A DNA stretch of 64,000 bases from Taibaiella chishuiensis (lineage in GTDB: Bacteria; Bacteroidota; Bacteroidia; Chitinophagales; Chitinophagaceae): contig NZ_PYGD01000003.1 in assembly GCF_003014535.1 (NCBI RefSeq), positions 124,001 to 188,000 on the forward strand, written 5' to 3'. Positions 25,028-33,640 of this stretch are shown piece by piece. Made by a program: the position numbers and the translations under genes. The stretch's first letter is position 1. Each line of letters begins with the position of its first letter. The notes under the pieces are model-generated. The model ran no database searches and had not been told where the DNA came from. It saw only the letters and a program-made list of their open reading frames with translations.

Positions 25028-25801
25028 ATGAACCGGATCGATCATCTTTTTCAAAACAGGGAGCAACCTGTTTTATCTGTTTACTTTACGGCCGGTTATC
25101 CCGGTCGCGACGATACCCGCGAGATCATCCTGTCGCTCGATGCTGCAGGAGCGGATATGCTCGAGATCGGTATCCCTTTTTCCGACCCCGTGGCCGATGG
25201 GCCTGTAATACAGGACAGCAGCGCTATTGCGCTACGCAATGGCATGAGTATCGGATTGCTTTTCCGGCAGCTGCAGGGCATCCGGGATGAGACCGCGATA
25301 CCACTTGTGCTGATGGGATATGTGAACCCCGTATTGCAATACGGTATGGAGCGCTTCTGCGCCGATGCAAAGGCTGCGGGTATCGACGGGCTTATTATAC
25401 CCGACCTGCCGGTAAGAGAATATGCGCTTCATTACAAGGATATAGTGGAGGCTTCGGGTTTGCATATGATATTCCTGGTAACACCGGCAACACCCGCCGA
25501 CCGCCTGCAGGAAATAGACCGTTTAAGCCGTGGCTTTATCTATCTCGTTACTGCGGCGGGCACCACCGGCGGCGCGCTCAGCGGTAGCGACGAACAGCAG
25601 GCTTACTTCGAACATATCGGCCGTTCGGGATTAACGCAGCCATTGGTAGCCGGTTTCGGCATCAGCAATAAACAGGACTTTAATCGTGTGTGCCAATATA
25701 CGCGGGGCGCCATTGTAGGCAGTGCCTTTATCCGTATGCTGGGCGCAGCAAATACAGACCTGCGGGGCAATATAGCGGAGTTCGTACAAGCGTTCCGGTA
25801 A
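25028..25801 (+). CDS. trpA: Tryptophan synthase alpha chain
   Basis: A 257-residue TIM-barrel subunit that cleaves indole-3-glycerol phosphate and passes indole to TrpB. It shows LEIGIPFSDPVADGPVIQDSS with the catalytic Glu and Asp, PLVLMGYVNPVLQYG, GLIIPDLPVREY, GFIYLVTAAGTTGGA and PLVAGFGISNKQD. It is the last trp gene. About 40 bp after its stop lies the next promoter. Confidence 0.95.
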   Translation: MNRIDHLFQNREQPVLSVYFTAGYPGRDDTREIILSLDAAGADMLEIGIPFSDPVADGPVIQDSSAIALRNGMSIGLLFRQLQGIRDETAIPLVLMGYVNPVLQYGMERFCADAKAAGIDGLIIPDLPVREYALHYKDIVEASGLHMIFLVTPATPADRLQEIDRLSRGFIYLVTAAGTTGGALSGSDEQQAYFEHIGRSGLTQPLVAGFGISNKQDFNRVCQYTRGAIVGSAFIRMLGAANTDLRGNIAEFVQAFR

Positions 25802-25844
25802 GGTAAGCGCCTTGTTAAATTGTACTTTTTTACAAAAAATATAT

Positions 25845-25874
25845 TTTGTTCTTTCATTATTGTACCTATCTTTG
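25845..25874 (+). promoter_or_regulatory. Promoter of the phe/tyr/aro operon
   Basis: TTTG at 25845-25848 and TATCTTTG at 25867-25874 with an 18-nt spacer and a following C. Start of transcription is expected about 5-7 nt later, near 25880, which is at or next to the leader-peptide ATG at 25881. Confidence 0.7.
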
Positions 25875-25880
25875 CCCGCA

Positions 25881-25964
25881 ATGAACAACGCCCAGGTGCA
25901 ATATTATTTTGGTTTTTTCTATTTCTATTTTAAGAATGGACCGGGTTTCGTTTGTCAGGATTAA
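25881..25964 (+). CDS. pheL: Phe/Tyr-rich leader peptide of the pheA operon
   Basis: A 27-codon ORF ending in TAA. Residues 8-17 are YYFGFFYFYF, nine aromatic residues out of ten, and Phe23 adds another: six Phe and four Tyr in all. It precedes an intrinsic terminator and the pheA gene. Codons 20-22 contain the segment GGACCGGG that pairs perfectly with the terminator's 5' arm. The position right after the aromatic run is what a ribosome-stalling attenuator needs. Because both Phe and Tyr codons are used, the operon may respond to shortage of either. Confidence 0.88.
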   Translation: MNNAQVQYYFGFFYFYFKNGPGFVCQD

Positions 25965-26023
25965 AGCATACTAAAACTTAATTTCTACATACAATCCCGG
26001 TCCGGAAAGGCCGGGATTTTTTA
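25938..26023 (+). promoter_or_regulatory. phe attenuator: antiterminator and terminator
   Basis: Terminator: AATCCCGG (25993-26000) pairs with CCGGGATT (26011-26018) and is followed by a T run. Antiterminator: GGACCGGG (25938-25945) is the exact complement of CCCGGTCC (25996-26003), covering most of the terminator's 5' arm and part of its loop. The two folds are mutually exclusive, and the upstream arm starts 6 nt after the Phe/Tyr codon cluster. Confidence 0.85.
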
Positions 26024-26067
26024 TTGCCGGTCATGTTCGGAGCGGGGCTTAAACAAACGAATACTAT

Positions 26068-26916
26068 ATGCAGTGTATAGCAATTCAGGGATTTGAAGGC
26101 TCTTTCCACCAGGTGGCCGCACAACGGTTTTACGGGGCATCTACAGCGGTGCTTACCTGTGCTACCTTTCGCGAGGTGGTTGCTAAAGCGCAGCACGACG
26201 AGCGTTGTGCCGGTGCGCTGATGGCGATCGAGAATTCGATTGCCGGCAGTATTTTGCCCAACTATAACCTGCTTAAGAAAAGCGGGCTCCGGATCATCGG
26301 CGAAGTGTACCTCGAGATCAGCCAAAACCTGCTCGTATACCCGGGTACGCCGCTCAGTGCGATCAGGGAGGTGCATTCGCATCCCATGGCCCTGCTGCAA
26401 TGCCAGGACTTCCTGGACCGGCATAGCTGGAAGCTGGTCGAGACGGAGGATACCGCCCTTAGTGCGCGTCACATACAGCAAAACCAAAGCAGGCATATAG
26501 CCGGTATCGCTTCGACCCTTGCGGCGCAGTTGTACGGGCTCGATGTTGCCGCGGCCGATATCCAGACCATGAAGCATAACTATACCCGCTTCCTGGTACT
26601 TTCGAGAGATGCAGGAGCGCCCGAAGCGGCCCCGGCCAACAAGGCCTCGGTATATTTTCATGTCCATAACGAGAAAGGAAGCCTGGCCAAGGTCTTGCAG
26701 GTTATTGCCGGCTGCGGTATTGACCTCAGCAAACTGCAAAGCTTCCCAATACCGGGCAGCAACTGGCAATACAGCTTTCATGCCGACCTGGAGTTTGAAC
26801 ACCGGGCACAGCTGGACCAGGCTTTGAAACAACTGGACAAGGTTACTACTGAACTGCATCTCTACGGGGTTTATGCCGCCGGGCTGAGAGCCGGACTTCA
26901 ACTGTTATACCCTTAA
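26068..26916 (+). CDS. pheA: Prephenate dehydratase with ACT domain
   Basis: A 282-residue monofunctional prephenate dehydratase making phenylpyruvate. The catalytic domain (1-180) has AIQGFEGSFHQVAAQRF, ALMAIENSIAGSILPNYNLL and the catalytic Thr in NYTRFLVLSRD. The C-terminal ACT domain (about 195-270), with HNEKGSLAKVLQVIAGCGIDLSKLQSFPI, binds Phe for feedback inhibition. No chorismate mutase part is attached; in this organism it is fused to the DAHP synthase three genes downstream. Confidence 0.95.
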   Translation: MQCIAIQGFEGSFHQVAAQRFYGASTAVLTCATFREVVAKAQHDERCAGALMAIENSIAGSILPNYNLLKKSGLRIIGEVYLEISQNLLVYPGTPLSAIREVHSHPMALLQCQDFLDRHSWKLVETEDTALSARHIQQNQSRHIAGIASTLAAQLYGLDVAAADIQTMKHNYTRFLVLSRDAGAPEAAPANKASVYFHVHNEKGSLAKVLQVIAGCGIDLSKLQSFPIPGSNWQYSFHADLEFEHRAQLDQALKQLDKVTTELHLYGVYAAGLRAGLQLLYP

Positions 26917-26930
26917 AAAAATAAAACGCA

Positions 26931-28082
26931 ATGACTACGATCGCAAAGCGGCTCGAAAGCGTTACCGAATACTACTTCTCCCAAAAGCTGCGGGAAATAG
27001 AACAGCTTAATAAAGCCGGTAAACACATCATTAACTTAGGTATAGGTAGCCCCGACCTGCCGCCGCACCCTGCGGTAGTCAGCAGCCTGCAGCAGCATGC
27101 GGCACCGCCCGAAGTACATGGCTACCAGGGCTACAAGGGCGTACCCGCGTTGCGCCTGGCTTTTGCAGACTGGTACCGTAAATGGTATACCGTGCACCTG
27201 GACCCGGAAACTGAGGTATTGCCGCTTATGGGTTCCAAAGAGGGGATCATGCATATTTGTATGACCTACCTGGAAGCGGGTGACGAGGCCCTCATCCCCG
27301 ACCCGGGTTACCCGACCTATGCCAGCGCCGTTACCCTGGCCGGGGCAACTCCTGTTAGCTACCGGCTGGAAGCTGCGCTGGACTGGCAGCCCGACCTGGA
27401 GGCCTTGTCGGCACAGGATCTGAGCCGCGTTAAATTAATGTTTGTCAACTACCCGCATATGCCTACGGGGCAGCAGGCGCCCGAAGGCTTGTTTGCCGCA
27501 CTGGTGGCGTTTGCCCGTAAACACGATATCCTGCTGGTTCACGATAATCCTTATAGCTTTATCCTGAACGACCGGCCGGTAAGCCTTTTGAGCATACCCG
27601 GGGCTATAGATGTGGCCCTGGAGCTCAACTCCCTGAGCAAGTCGCATAATATGGCCGGCTGGCGCGTGGGCGTGCTTTGCGGGGCGGCGGCGCATATTGC
27701 TGCAGTATTGCGGTTTAAGAGTAATATGGACAGCGGTATGTTCCTGCCCCTGCAGCTGGCAGCTGTTACGGCCCTGGGGCTTGGCGAGGATTGGTACCGG
27801 GAGCTGAATACCATCTATGCTGCGCGTCGCGAAAAGGTATACCAGGTCATGGAGCTGCTGGATTGCCGCTATGCCCCGGACCAGGTCGGTCTTTTTGTAT
27901 GGGGCCGTATTCCCGATCGCTACGAAGATGCCTATGCGCTCAGCGACGAGGTCTTGTATCGCTGCGGTGTGTTTATAACGCCCGGCGGTATATTCGGCAG
28001 CCAGGGCGACCGGTATATCCGGATCAGTCTTTGCGGCGATATAGCGCGTTTTGAAGAGGCAATAACACGGATCAGTAAATAA
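26931..28082 (+). CDS. Class I/II aminotransferase, probably for aromatic amino acids
   Basis: A 383-residue fold-type I PLP enzyme. PLP contacts include GSKEGIMH (phosphate-side), DPGYPTYASA, NYPHMPTG with the Asn, HDNPYSFI with the Asp/Tyr pair, and the Schiff-base Lys in LNSLSKSHNMAGWRVG. Its place between pheA and tyrA points to transamination of phenylpyruvate and 4-hydroxyphenylpyruvate to Phe and Tyr. By sequence it resembles LL-DAP/aspartate aminotransferases too, so substrate assignment rests on context. Confidence 0.88.
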   Translation: MTTIAKRLESVTEYYFSQKLREIEQLNKAGKHIINLGIGSPDLPPHPAVVSSLQQHAAPPEVHGYQGYKGVPALRLAFADWYRKWYTVHLDPETEVLPLMGSKEGIMHICMTYLEAGDEALIPDPGYPTYASAVTLAGATPVSYRLEAALDWQPDLEALSAQDLSRVKLMFVNYPHMPTGQQAPEGLFAALVAFARKHDILLVHDNPYSFILNDRPVSLLSIPGAIDVALELNSLSKSHNMAGWRVGVLCGAAAHIAAVLRFKSNMDSGMFLPLQLAAVTALGLGEDWYRELNTIYAARREKVYQVMELLDCRYAPDQVGLFVWGRIPDRYEDAYALSDEVLYRCGVFITPGGIFGSQGDRYIRISLCGDIARFEEAITRISK

Positions 28083-28119
28083 TATAAACAGAGCGTAAGC
28101 GAATAATTAACTTTGAATC

Positions 28120-28968
28120 ATGAAAATAGCAGTGGTGGGTATCGGACTTATCGGCGGGTCTATGGCACTGGTACTAAAAGCCCAGGGTTTTGCCTCGGTT
28201 GTACTGGGGGTAGACAGCAACGAAAGTCACGCAGCAAAAGCATTGGCGGGTAATCTCGTCGATGCGGTAACTGATCTCGCCGGGGCTGTGGCCAACAGTG
28301 ACGTGGTTATCTTGAGTGCACCCGTAAACGTTTGTACCGATCTGTTGCCCCGGGTGCTCGACCTGGTGGACCGGCAGGTAGTACTGGATACGGGTTCCAC
28401 AAAAATGTCCCTGCTGGACGCAGTAAAGGGACATGCAAAAAGAGGACGGTATGTGGCCACACACCCGATGTGGGGTACGGAATTCAGCGGCCCCGAAGCG
28501 GCTACCTTACAGGCTTTTAAAGGCCGTGCCAATGTAATCTGCAACGCTGAAGAAAGCGATGAAGATGCCCTGGCTTTAGTAAAAGAGCTTTATGGAACGC
28601 TGGGCATGTACCCGGTTTATATGGATGGGTATAACCACGATGTACACGTGGCTTATATCAGCCATATCTCACACATCACCTCTTTTGCCCTGGCAAATAC
28701 TGTTCTGGAAAAAGAAAAGGAAGAAGACGCCATCTTCGAACTGGCCAGCGCCGGTTTCGAAAGCACGGTAAGGCTCGCCAAAAGCAGCCCGGCTATGTGG
28801 ATGCCCATCTTCCGGCAAAATAAGGAAAACATACTGGACGTACTGAACGAGCACATCTCCCAATTGCGCAAGTTTAAATCCTGTATCGAAAAGGAAAACT
28901 GGACTTACCTGACCGAGTTGATGGAACACGCTAACAAGATCAGGCAGGTACTGGACCGTAAATCATAA
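28120..28968 (+). CDS. tyrA: Prephenate dehydrogenase
   Basis: A 282-residue NAD(P)-dependent enzyme making 4-hydroxyphenylpyruvate. The Rossmann motif is VVGIGLIGGSMALVLK at the N-terminus. DTGSTKMSLLDAV and HPMWGTEFSGPEAA hold the catalytic His region, and HDVHVAYISHISHITSFALA is the helical dimerisation part. The NAD-binding and C-terminal domains fill the whole length, so no ACT domain is attached. Confidence 0.94.
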   Translation: MKIAVVGIGLIGGSMALVLKAQGFASVVLGVDSNESHAAKALAGNLVDAVTDLAGAVANSDVVILSAPVNVCTDLLPRVLDLVDRQVVLDTGSTKMSLLDAVKGHAKRGRYVATHPMWGTEFSGPEAATLQAFKGRANVICNAEESDEDALALVKELYGTLGMYPVYMDGYNHDVHVAYISHISHITSFALANTVLEKEKEEDAIFELASAGFESTVRLAKSSPAMWMPIFRQNKENILDVLNEHISQLRKFKSCIEKENWTYLTELMEHANKIRQVLDRKS

Positions 28969-29015
28969 TTGAATAACCCGCCGTAAACAACGGCAAGAAA
29001 ATACATGCTGGTATA

Positions 29016-30110
29016 ATGGAAACAAACAGCACCACCGATGCATCGGTCATCGGTAAAATATGGAATAAAAGGCCGCTGATCATTTCGGGGCCCTGCAGTG
29101 CAGAAACAGAAGAGCAGGTAATACAAACAGCGCTCCAGCTTAAAGAGACCGGCAAGGTGGATATCCTGCGTGCCGGCATCTGGAAACCGCGTACCCGCCC
29201 GGGTAATTTTGAAGGCATAGGCGCCAAAGGCTTGCCCTGGATGCAACAGGCCCGCAAGCTGACCGGTTTGCCCCTGGCCGTGGAAGTAGCTACTGCCAAG
29301 CAGGTAGAAGATGCGCTGCACTTCGATATCGATGTGCTCTGGATCGGCGCACGTACTACCGTTAATCCTTTTAGCGTACAGGAACTGGCCAATGCCTTAA
29401 GGGGCGTGAATGTACCGGTATTCATCAAAAACCCGGTAAATGCAGATCTTGAATTATGGATCGGCGCTATGGAGCGTGTGGCCAAAGCCGGGGTAGACAA
29501 GCTGGGCCTTATTCACCGCGGCTTCTCCTCCTATGGCAATACCGAATTCAGGAATGCGCCTATGTGGCACCTGGCCATCGAAATGAAACGCAGGTACCCC
29601 GGTGTGCCTTTCCTGATCGACCCTTCGCACATTTGCGGTAACCGGCATATGCTGCAGGAAGTAACGCAGAATGCCATAGACCTCGATTACGATGGTGCGA
29701 TTATCGAAAGCCATATCGACCCGGATAATGCCTGGAGCGATGCCAAACAACAGGTAACCCCGCAAAGACTTAAAGAACTGTTGGATGATATCGTATGGCG
29801 TAAGGAAACGATTGCCTCCGAGGAGCTGCATGCCAACCTCGAAAAGCTGCGCCAGCAGATCAACCAACTCGACGATGAAGTGCTGAAGCTGTTGAGCCTG
29901 CGCATGAAAGTAGCTGAGCAGATTGGCCAGTACAAAAAAGACAACCGCATTACCATCCTGCAGACCAATCGCTGGAATGAAGTGCTGGAGCGCGTTTGCA
30001 AGTCCGGTGAGAAACTGGGGCTGAGCCGCGAATTCGTTACCCAGTATTTCGATGCCATACACCTGGAAAGCATCAAGCACCAGGATGCCGTAATGAACCA
30101 GCATGGCTGA
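29016..30110 (+). CDS. aroF: Bifunctional DAHP synthase (type I beta) / chorismate mutase
   Basis: A 364-residue fusion. Residues 1-265 are a KDO8P-synthase-like DAHP synthase: ISGPCSAETEEQ, ILRAGIWKPRTRPGNFEG, IGARTTVNPFSVQ, VFIKNPVNAD, IHRGFSSYG, PFLIDPSHICGNR and IESHIDPDNAWSDAKQQVTP. Residues of about 272-360 are an AroQ-type chorismate mutase (LEKLRQQINQLDDEVLKLLSLRMKVAEQIGQYK). The protein thus performs both the first step of the shikimate pathway and the branch-point step to prephenate, which can let prephenate control the pathway entry. The fusion is common in Bacteroidota. Confidence 0.93.
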   Translation: METNSTTDASVIGKIWNKRPLIISGPCSAETEEQVIQTALQLKETGKVDILRAGIWKPRTRPGNFEGIGAKGLPWMQQARKLTGLPLAVEVATAKQVEDALHFDIDVLWIGARTTVNPFSVQELANALRGVNVPVFIKNPVNADLELWIGAMERVAKAGVDKLGLIHRGFSSYGNTEFRNAPMWHLAIEMKRRYPGVPFLIDPSHICGNRHMLQEVTQNAIDLDYDGAIIESHIDPDNAWSDAKQQVTPQRLKELLDDIVWRKETIASEELHANLEKLRQQINQLDDEVLKLLSLRMKVAEQIGQYKKDNRITILQTNRWNEVLERVCKSGEKLGLSREFVTQYFDAIHLESIKHQDAVMNQHG

Positions 30111-30152
30111 TGCCTGTTTTAAACTTAACTAATACACGTAATACACGAATCG

Positions 30153-31169
30153 ATGACAGAGCATATCATTGCTTTTCCCGGTGGTACGACCCGCTTCTGC
30201 TTTGATGCAGACCTGGAGCAGTTGCGCCAGCTTGCCCCGCCGGAAAAGAGTTTTATCCTTACCGACGAAAACGTAATGATCCACTACCAGCGGGAGCTGA
30301 AGCCCTGGCAGGTAATCACGATACCTGCAGGCGAAGCCTCCAAATCGCTGGAAACAGTGGATGATGTGGTGCGCCAGCTGATTGCCCTCGATGCCGGCCG
30401 GGATGCGCTCCTGGTGGGCGTTGGCGGCGGTGTGGTAACGGATATCGCAGGCTTTGTAGCCGGTATTTATAAACGGGGCATACGCTGCGGTTTTGTGCCT
30501 ACCTCTATCCTCGCTATGGTGGATGCCGCTATCGGTGGCAAAAACGGGGTGGATATCGGGGCCTTTAAAAATATGATCGGCCTGGTGCGCCAGCCGGAGT
30601 TCCTGCTTTATGATTATCGTTTATTGCAAACCTTGCCGGAAGAAGAATGGATCAATGGCTGGGCCGAGATCATTAAACATGCCTGTATCCGCGACGAAGC
30701 CATGTTTGGCCTGCTCGAACAGCACCGGCTCGAAGATTTTCAAAAGAACGGGCAACTCCTGCATAAGCTGGTTATGAAGAATGCTTTGCTGAAAGCGGGC
30801 ATCGTAGCGCAGGATGAACTGGAGCAGGGCGACCGCAAACTGCTGAACTTCGGGCATACCCTGGCACACGCCATCGAGAATGTGTACCAGTTGCCGCATG
30901 GTTTTGCGGTGGCTATAGGTATGGTGTTTGCGGCAAAACTTTCCGAACAGCATACCGGCTTTCCGGCTACCGGCCGGCTCGTCGCACTGCTGGAGCGTTA
31001 CGGCCTGCCGGTATCAATGGACTTCGATAAGGACCAGGCGCTGCACCTGATGCAGGCCGACAAGAAAAAAGCGAACGGGCTTATTCATTACATCCTGCTG
31101 GAAACGTTGGGCAAGGCGGTTATCCAACCCCTGTCTGTCGATACCCTGCGACAACAAATAGCACTATAA
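30153..31169 (+). CDS. aroB: 3-dehydroquinate synthase
   Basis: A 338-residue AroB that cyclises DAHP to 3-dehydroquinate. It shows IPAGEASKSLETVDDVV, VGVGGGVVTDIAGFVAGIYKRGI for NAD, PTSILAMVDAAIGGKNGVD and the zinc-binding parts WAEIIKHACI and NFGHTLAHAIEN. Normal length. It starts 42 bp after the DAHP synthase gene and ends 5 bp before aroA. Confidence 0.95.
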   Translation: MTEHIIAFPGGTTRFCFDADLEQLRQLAPPEKSFILTDENVMIHYQRELKPWQVITIPAGEASKSLETVDDVVRQLIALDAGRDALLVGVGGGVVTDIAGFVAGIYKRGIRCGFVPTSILAMVDAAIGGKNGVDIGAFKNMIGLVRQPEFLLYDYRLLQTLPEEEWINGWAEIIKHACIRDEAMFGLLEQHRLEDFQKNGQLLHKLVMKNALLKAGIVAQDELEQGDRKLLNFGHTLAHAIENVYQLPHGFAVAIGMVFAAKLSEQHTGFPATGRLVALLERYGLPVSMDFDKDQALHLMQADKKKANGLIHYILLETLGKAVIQPLSVDTLRQQIAL

Positions 31170-31174
31170 AGAAC

Positions 31175-32440
31175 ATGGAAATAAAGATAAAGCCCGGTGC
31201 GGTAAAAGGAACCGTTATGGCGCCGGCTTCCAAGAGTGTGATGCAGCGTGCCTGTGCGGCTGCATTGCTTAAAGGCGGCGAAACGGTGATCCGTAACTAT
31301 GGCCGGTCTAACGACGACCAGGCCGCCCTGCAGATCATTACCGACCTTGGGGCTACCGTAAATTATACCGACGATGATACGCTTACCATATCCTCGGCCG
31401 GTATCAAGGCTGCAGGCAGTGTTATTCATTGTGGTGAAAGCGGTTTGTCGGTGCGTATGTTTACGCCCATAGTGGCCTTGCTCGACCGGCCGATGACCAT
31501 AACCGGTGCAGGTAGCCTGCTGACCCGGCCCATGAGCTTCTGGGATACCTTATTGCCGCAGCTCGGCGTAGTGGCCGCAAGCGATAAGGGTTGCCTGCCC
31601 CTGCAGGTACAAGGCCCCTTACAGCCGGCCGATATCCATATCGATGGCGGGCTGAGTTCCCAGTTCCTTACGGGACTGCTGTTTGCTTATGCAGGCGCAG
31701 GCGCTTCCGGTAAACGCATCGTGGTAGAGGGGCTGAAAAGCAGGCCCTATGTGGATCTTACCCTGAAGATCATGAAAGACTTCGGGTTGCCGGCGCCTGT
31801 TAACCAGCAATACGAAAGTTTCTACTTCCCGGAGCAGTATGAGAAAAGCGATGTTCCGCGTAAAGTTGATTTTACGGTAGAGGCCGACTGGAGCAGCGCG
31901 GCTATGCTGATGGTAGCCGGCGCTATAGCCGGGAGCGTAACGGTAAAGGGGCTGGATGTATTTTCGGAGCAGGCCGATAAAAAAGTGCTCGAAGCCCTGC
32001 AGGATTGTGGTTGCCATCTATCCATCCAGGTCGATGAAGTAACGGTGCGTAAAAATAACCTTAAGCCTTTTCATTTCGATGCTACCCATTGTCCCGACCT
32101 GTTTCCGCCGTTGGTGGCCCTGGCCGCCTGTTGCGCCGGTACCAGCGTTATCGAAGGGGTAGATAGGCTGGTACACAAAGAGAGTAACAGGGCGCTTACC
32201 CTGCAGGAGGAATTCGGCAAGATGGGTATAACCATTACCCTGCAGGACGATAAGATGCTGATCAAAGGGGGAGCTATACGGGGCGCTGTGGTACATTCCC
32301 GCCACGATCACCGTATTGCCATGGCCTGCGCGGTTGCTGCATTGGCAGCCGATGGTCCCGTGCTGATCGAAGCGGCCGAAGCCGTATCGAAATCCTATCC
32401 CCGCTTTTTCGACGACCTGGAAAGCCTCGCCACAGCCTAG
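31175..32440 (+). CDS. aroA: 3-phosphoshikimate 1-carboxyvinyltransferase (EPSP synthase)
   Basis: A 421-residue EPSP synthase. PASKSVMQRACAAALLKGGETVI (shikimate-3-phosphate site with the catalytic Lys), CGESGLSVRMFTPIVALL, DGGLSSQFLTGLLFAY, VEADWSSAAMLMVAGAI and HDHRIAMACAVAAL are all visible. The loop normally reading GNAGTA/GTaxRf in class I enzymes reads GESGLSVRM here, a variant form as in other Bacteroidota. Slightly shorter than E. coli AroA (427). Confidence 0.93.
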   Translation: MEIKIKPGAVKGTVMAPASKSVMQRACAAALLKGGETVIRNYGRSNDDQAALQIITDLGATVNYTDDDTLTISSAGIKAAGSVIHCGESGLSVRMFTPIVALLDRPMTITGAGSLLTRPMSFWDTLLPQLGVVAASDKGCLPLQVQGPLQPADIHIDGGLSSQFLTGLLFAYAGAGASGKRIVVEGLKSRPYVDLTLKIMKDFGLPAPVNQQYESFYFPEQYEKSDVPRKVDFTVEADWSSAAMLMVAGAIAGSVTVKGLDVFSEQADKKVLEALQDCGCHLSIQVDEVTVRKNNLKPFHFDATHCPDLFPPLVALAACCAGTSVIEGVDRLVHKESNRALTLQEEFGKMGITITLQDDKMLIKGGAIRGAVVHSRHDHRIAMACAVAALAADGPVLIEAAEAVSKSYPRFFDDLESLATA

Positions 32441-32491
32441 CAGAACCGGGATTTTCTTTTTACATTACATGGTGCAAATACAATTCCTGAT

Positions 32492-33517
32492 ATGAATACT
32501 TTCGGCAGAGTTTTTAGAATAGCCGTATTTGGCGAGTCGCATGGCGCCTGTGCCGGCGTTACGATAGACGGTGTGCCGGCGGGCCTGGAGCTGGGCCTGG
32601 AGGCTTTCCTGCCCGACCTGGAACGGCGTAAAGGCGGACTGCAAAAAGGCACGACACCCCGGAAAGAAGACGATCTGCCCCTGTTCCTGAGCGGTCTGTT
32701 TAACGATTACAGTACCGGCGCGCCGCTTACGATCCTGTTCGAAAACCGCAACACCCGCAGCGGCGATTATGAAAAGCAGCGGGCCATACCCCGGCCCGGG
32801 CATGCCGATTTTGTAGCCCATCAAAAATTCGGTGGTTTTGAAGACTACCGCGGCAGTGGTCACTTCAGCGCGCGGCTTACCGTGGGTATCGTTGCGGCGG
32901 GTGTGGTGGCCAAAAAACTGATCGCGGCATTGCTGCAACAAGAAATAGCTATCCGCGCTTCGATCCTCGAGATCGGTGGTGAGCCGGACCTGGATAAGGG
33001 ACTGGACAAGGCGATTGCCGCTAAGGATACCATAGGCGGTATTATCGAATGCCGTTGTTCCGGTTTGCCGGCCGGCCTGGGCGAGCCCTTCTGGGATAGC
33101 ATGGAGTCTGTGCTGGCCCATGCGTTGTTTGCTATTCCTGCTGTTAAAGGTGTAGAATTCGGCGCGGGTTTTGGTGCGGCGCGTATGTTTGGCAGCGAGC
33201 ATAACGATAGTATCGAAGATGCTTCCGGTAAAACACGAACCAACCATGCCGGTGGTATCGTGGGCGGTATCAGCAATGGTAACGAGCTGGTGTTCCGCAT
33301 CGCCATCAAGCCCACCTCGTCTACGCCTAAGGAGCAGGAATCGCTGAACTGGGAAACCGGGCAGCAGGAAATTTTTTCCGTAAAAGGCCGCCACGACCTC
33401 TGCGTGGCCCTGCGGGCGCCGGTTATCGTCGAAGCCATGACCGCTATAGCCCTGGCCGACCTGCTGTTGCTTACGCATCGCGACCGGGTTGCCGGAACAG
33501 GGTTGCAGGGCAGGTAG
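32492..33517 (+). CDS. aroC: Chorismate synthase
   Basis: A 341-residue FMN-dependent enzyme that makes chorismate, the common substrate of the trp and phe units. Family signatures include FGESHGACAGVTIDGVPAGLEL, RPGHADFVAHQKFGGFEDYRGSGHFSARLTVGIVAAG split over residues 100-140, GAGFGAARMFGSEHND, NHAGGIVGGISNGNELVFRIAIKPTSS and GRHDLCVALRAPVIVEAMTAI. It is the last gene of the aromatic cluster; aroD/Q, aroE and aroK are not in this window. Confidence 0.95.
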   Translation: MNTFGRVFRIAVFGESHGACAGVTIDGVPAGLELGLEAFLPDLERRKGGLQKGTTPRKEDDLPLFLSGLFNDYSTGAPLTILFENRNTRSGDYEKQRAIPRPGHADFVAHQKFGGFEDYRGSGHFSARLTVGIVAAGVVAKKLIAALLQQEIAIRASILEIGGEPDLDKGLDKAIAAKDTIGGIIECRCSGLPAGLGEPFWDSMESVLAHALFAIPAVKGVEFGAGFGAARMFGSEHNDSIEDASGKTRTNHAGGIVGGISNGNELVFRIAIKPTSSTPKEQESLNWETGQQEIFSVKGRHDLCVALRAPVIVEAMTAIALADLLLLTHRDRVAGTGLQGR

Positions 33518-33640
33518 CAGCCCTAACTGCAACAGTTTTGATATGTTATACGATTTAGAAAAATTGTAACGTTCTATAGCAACGGAACTGCGGGAATTCC
33601 GGGAGTAAATTCCGGAAATAGCTTAATTTCGCAGCGGAAT

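Noticed and set aside
32465-33532. Minus-strand open frame of 355 codons opposite aroC
   Set aside because: Antisense shadow of chorismate synthase with no recognisable domain.
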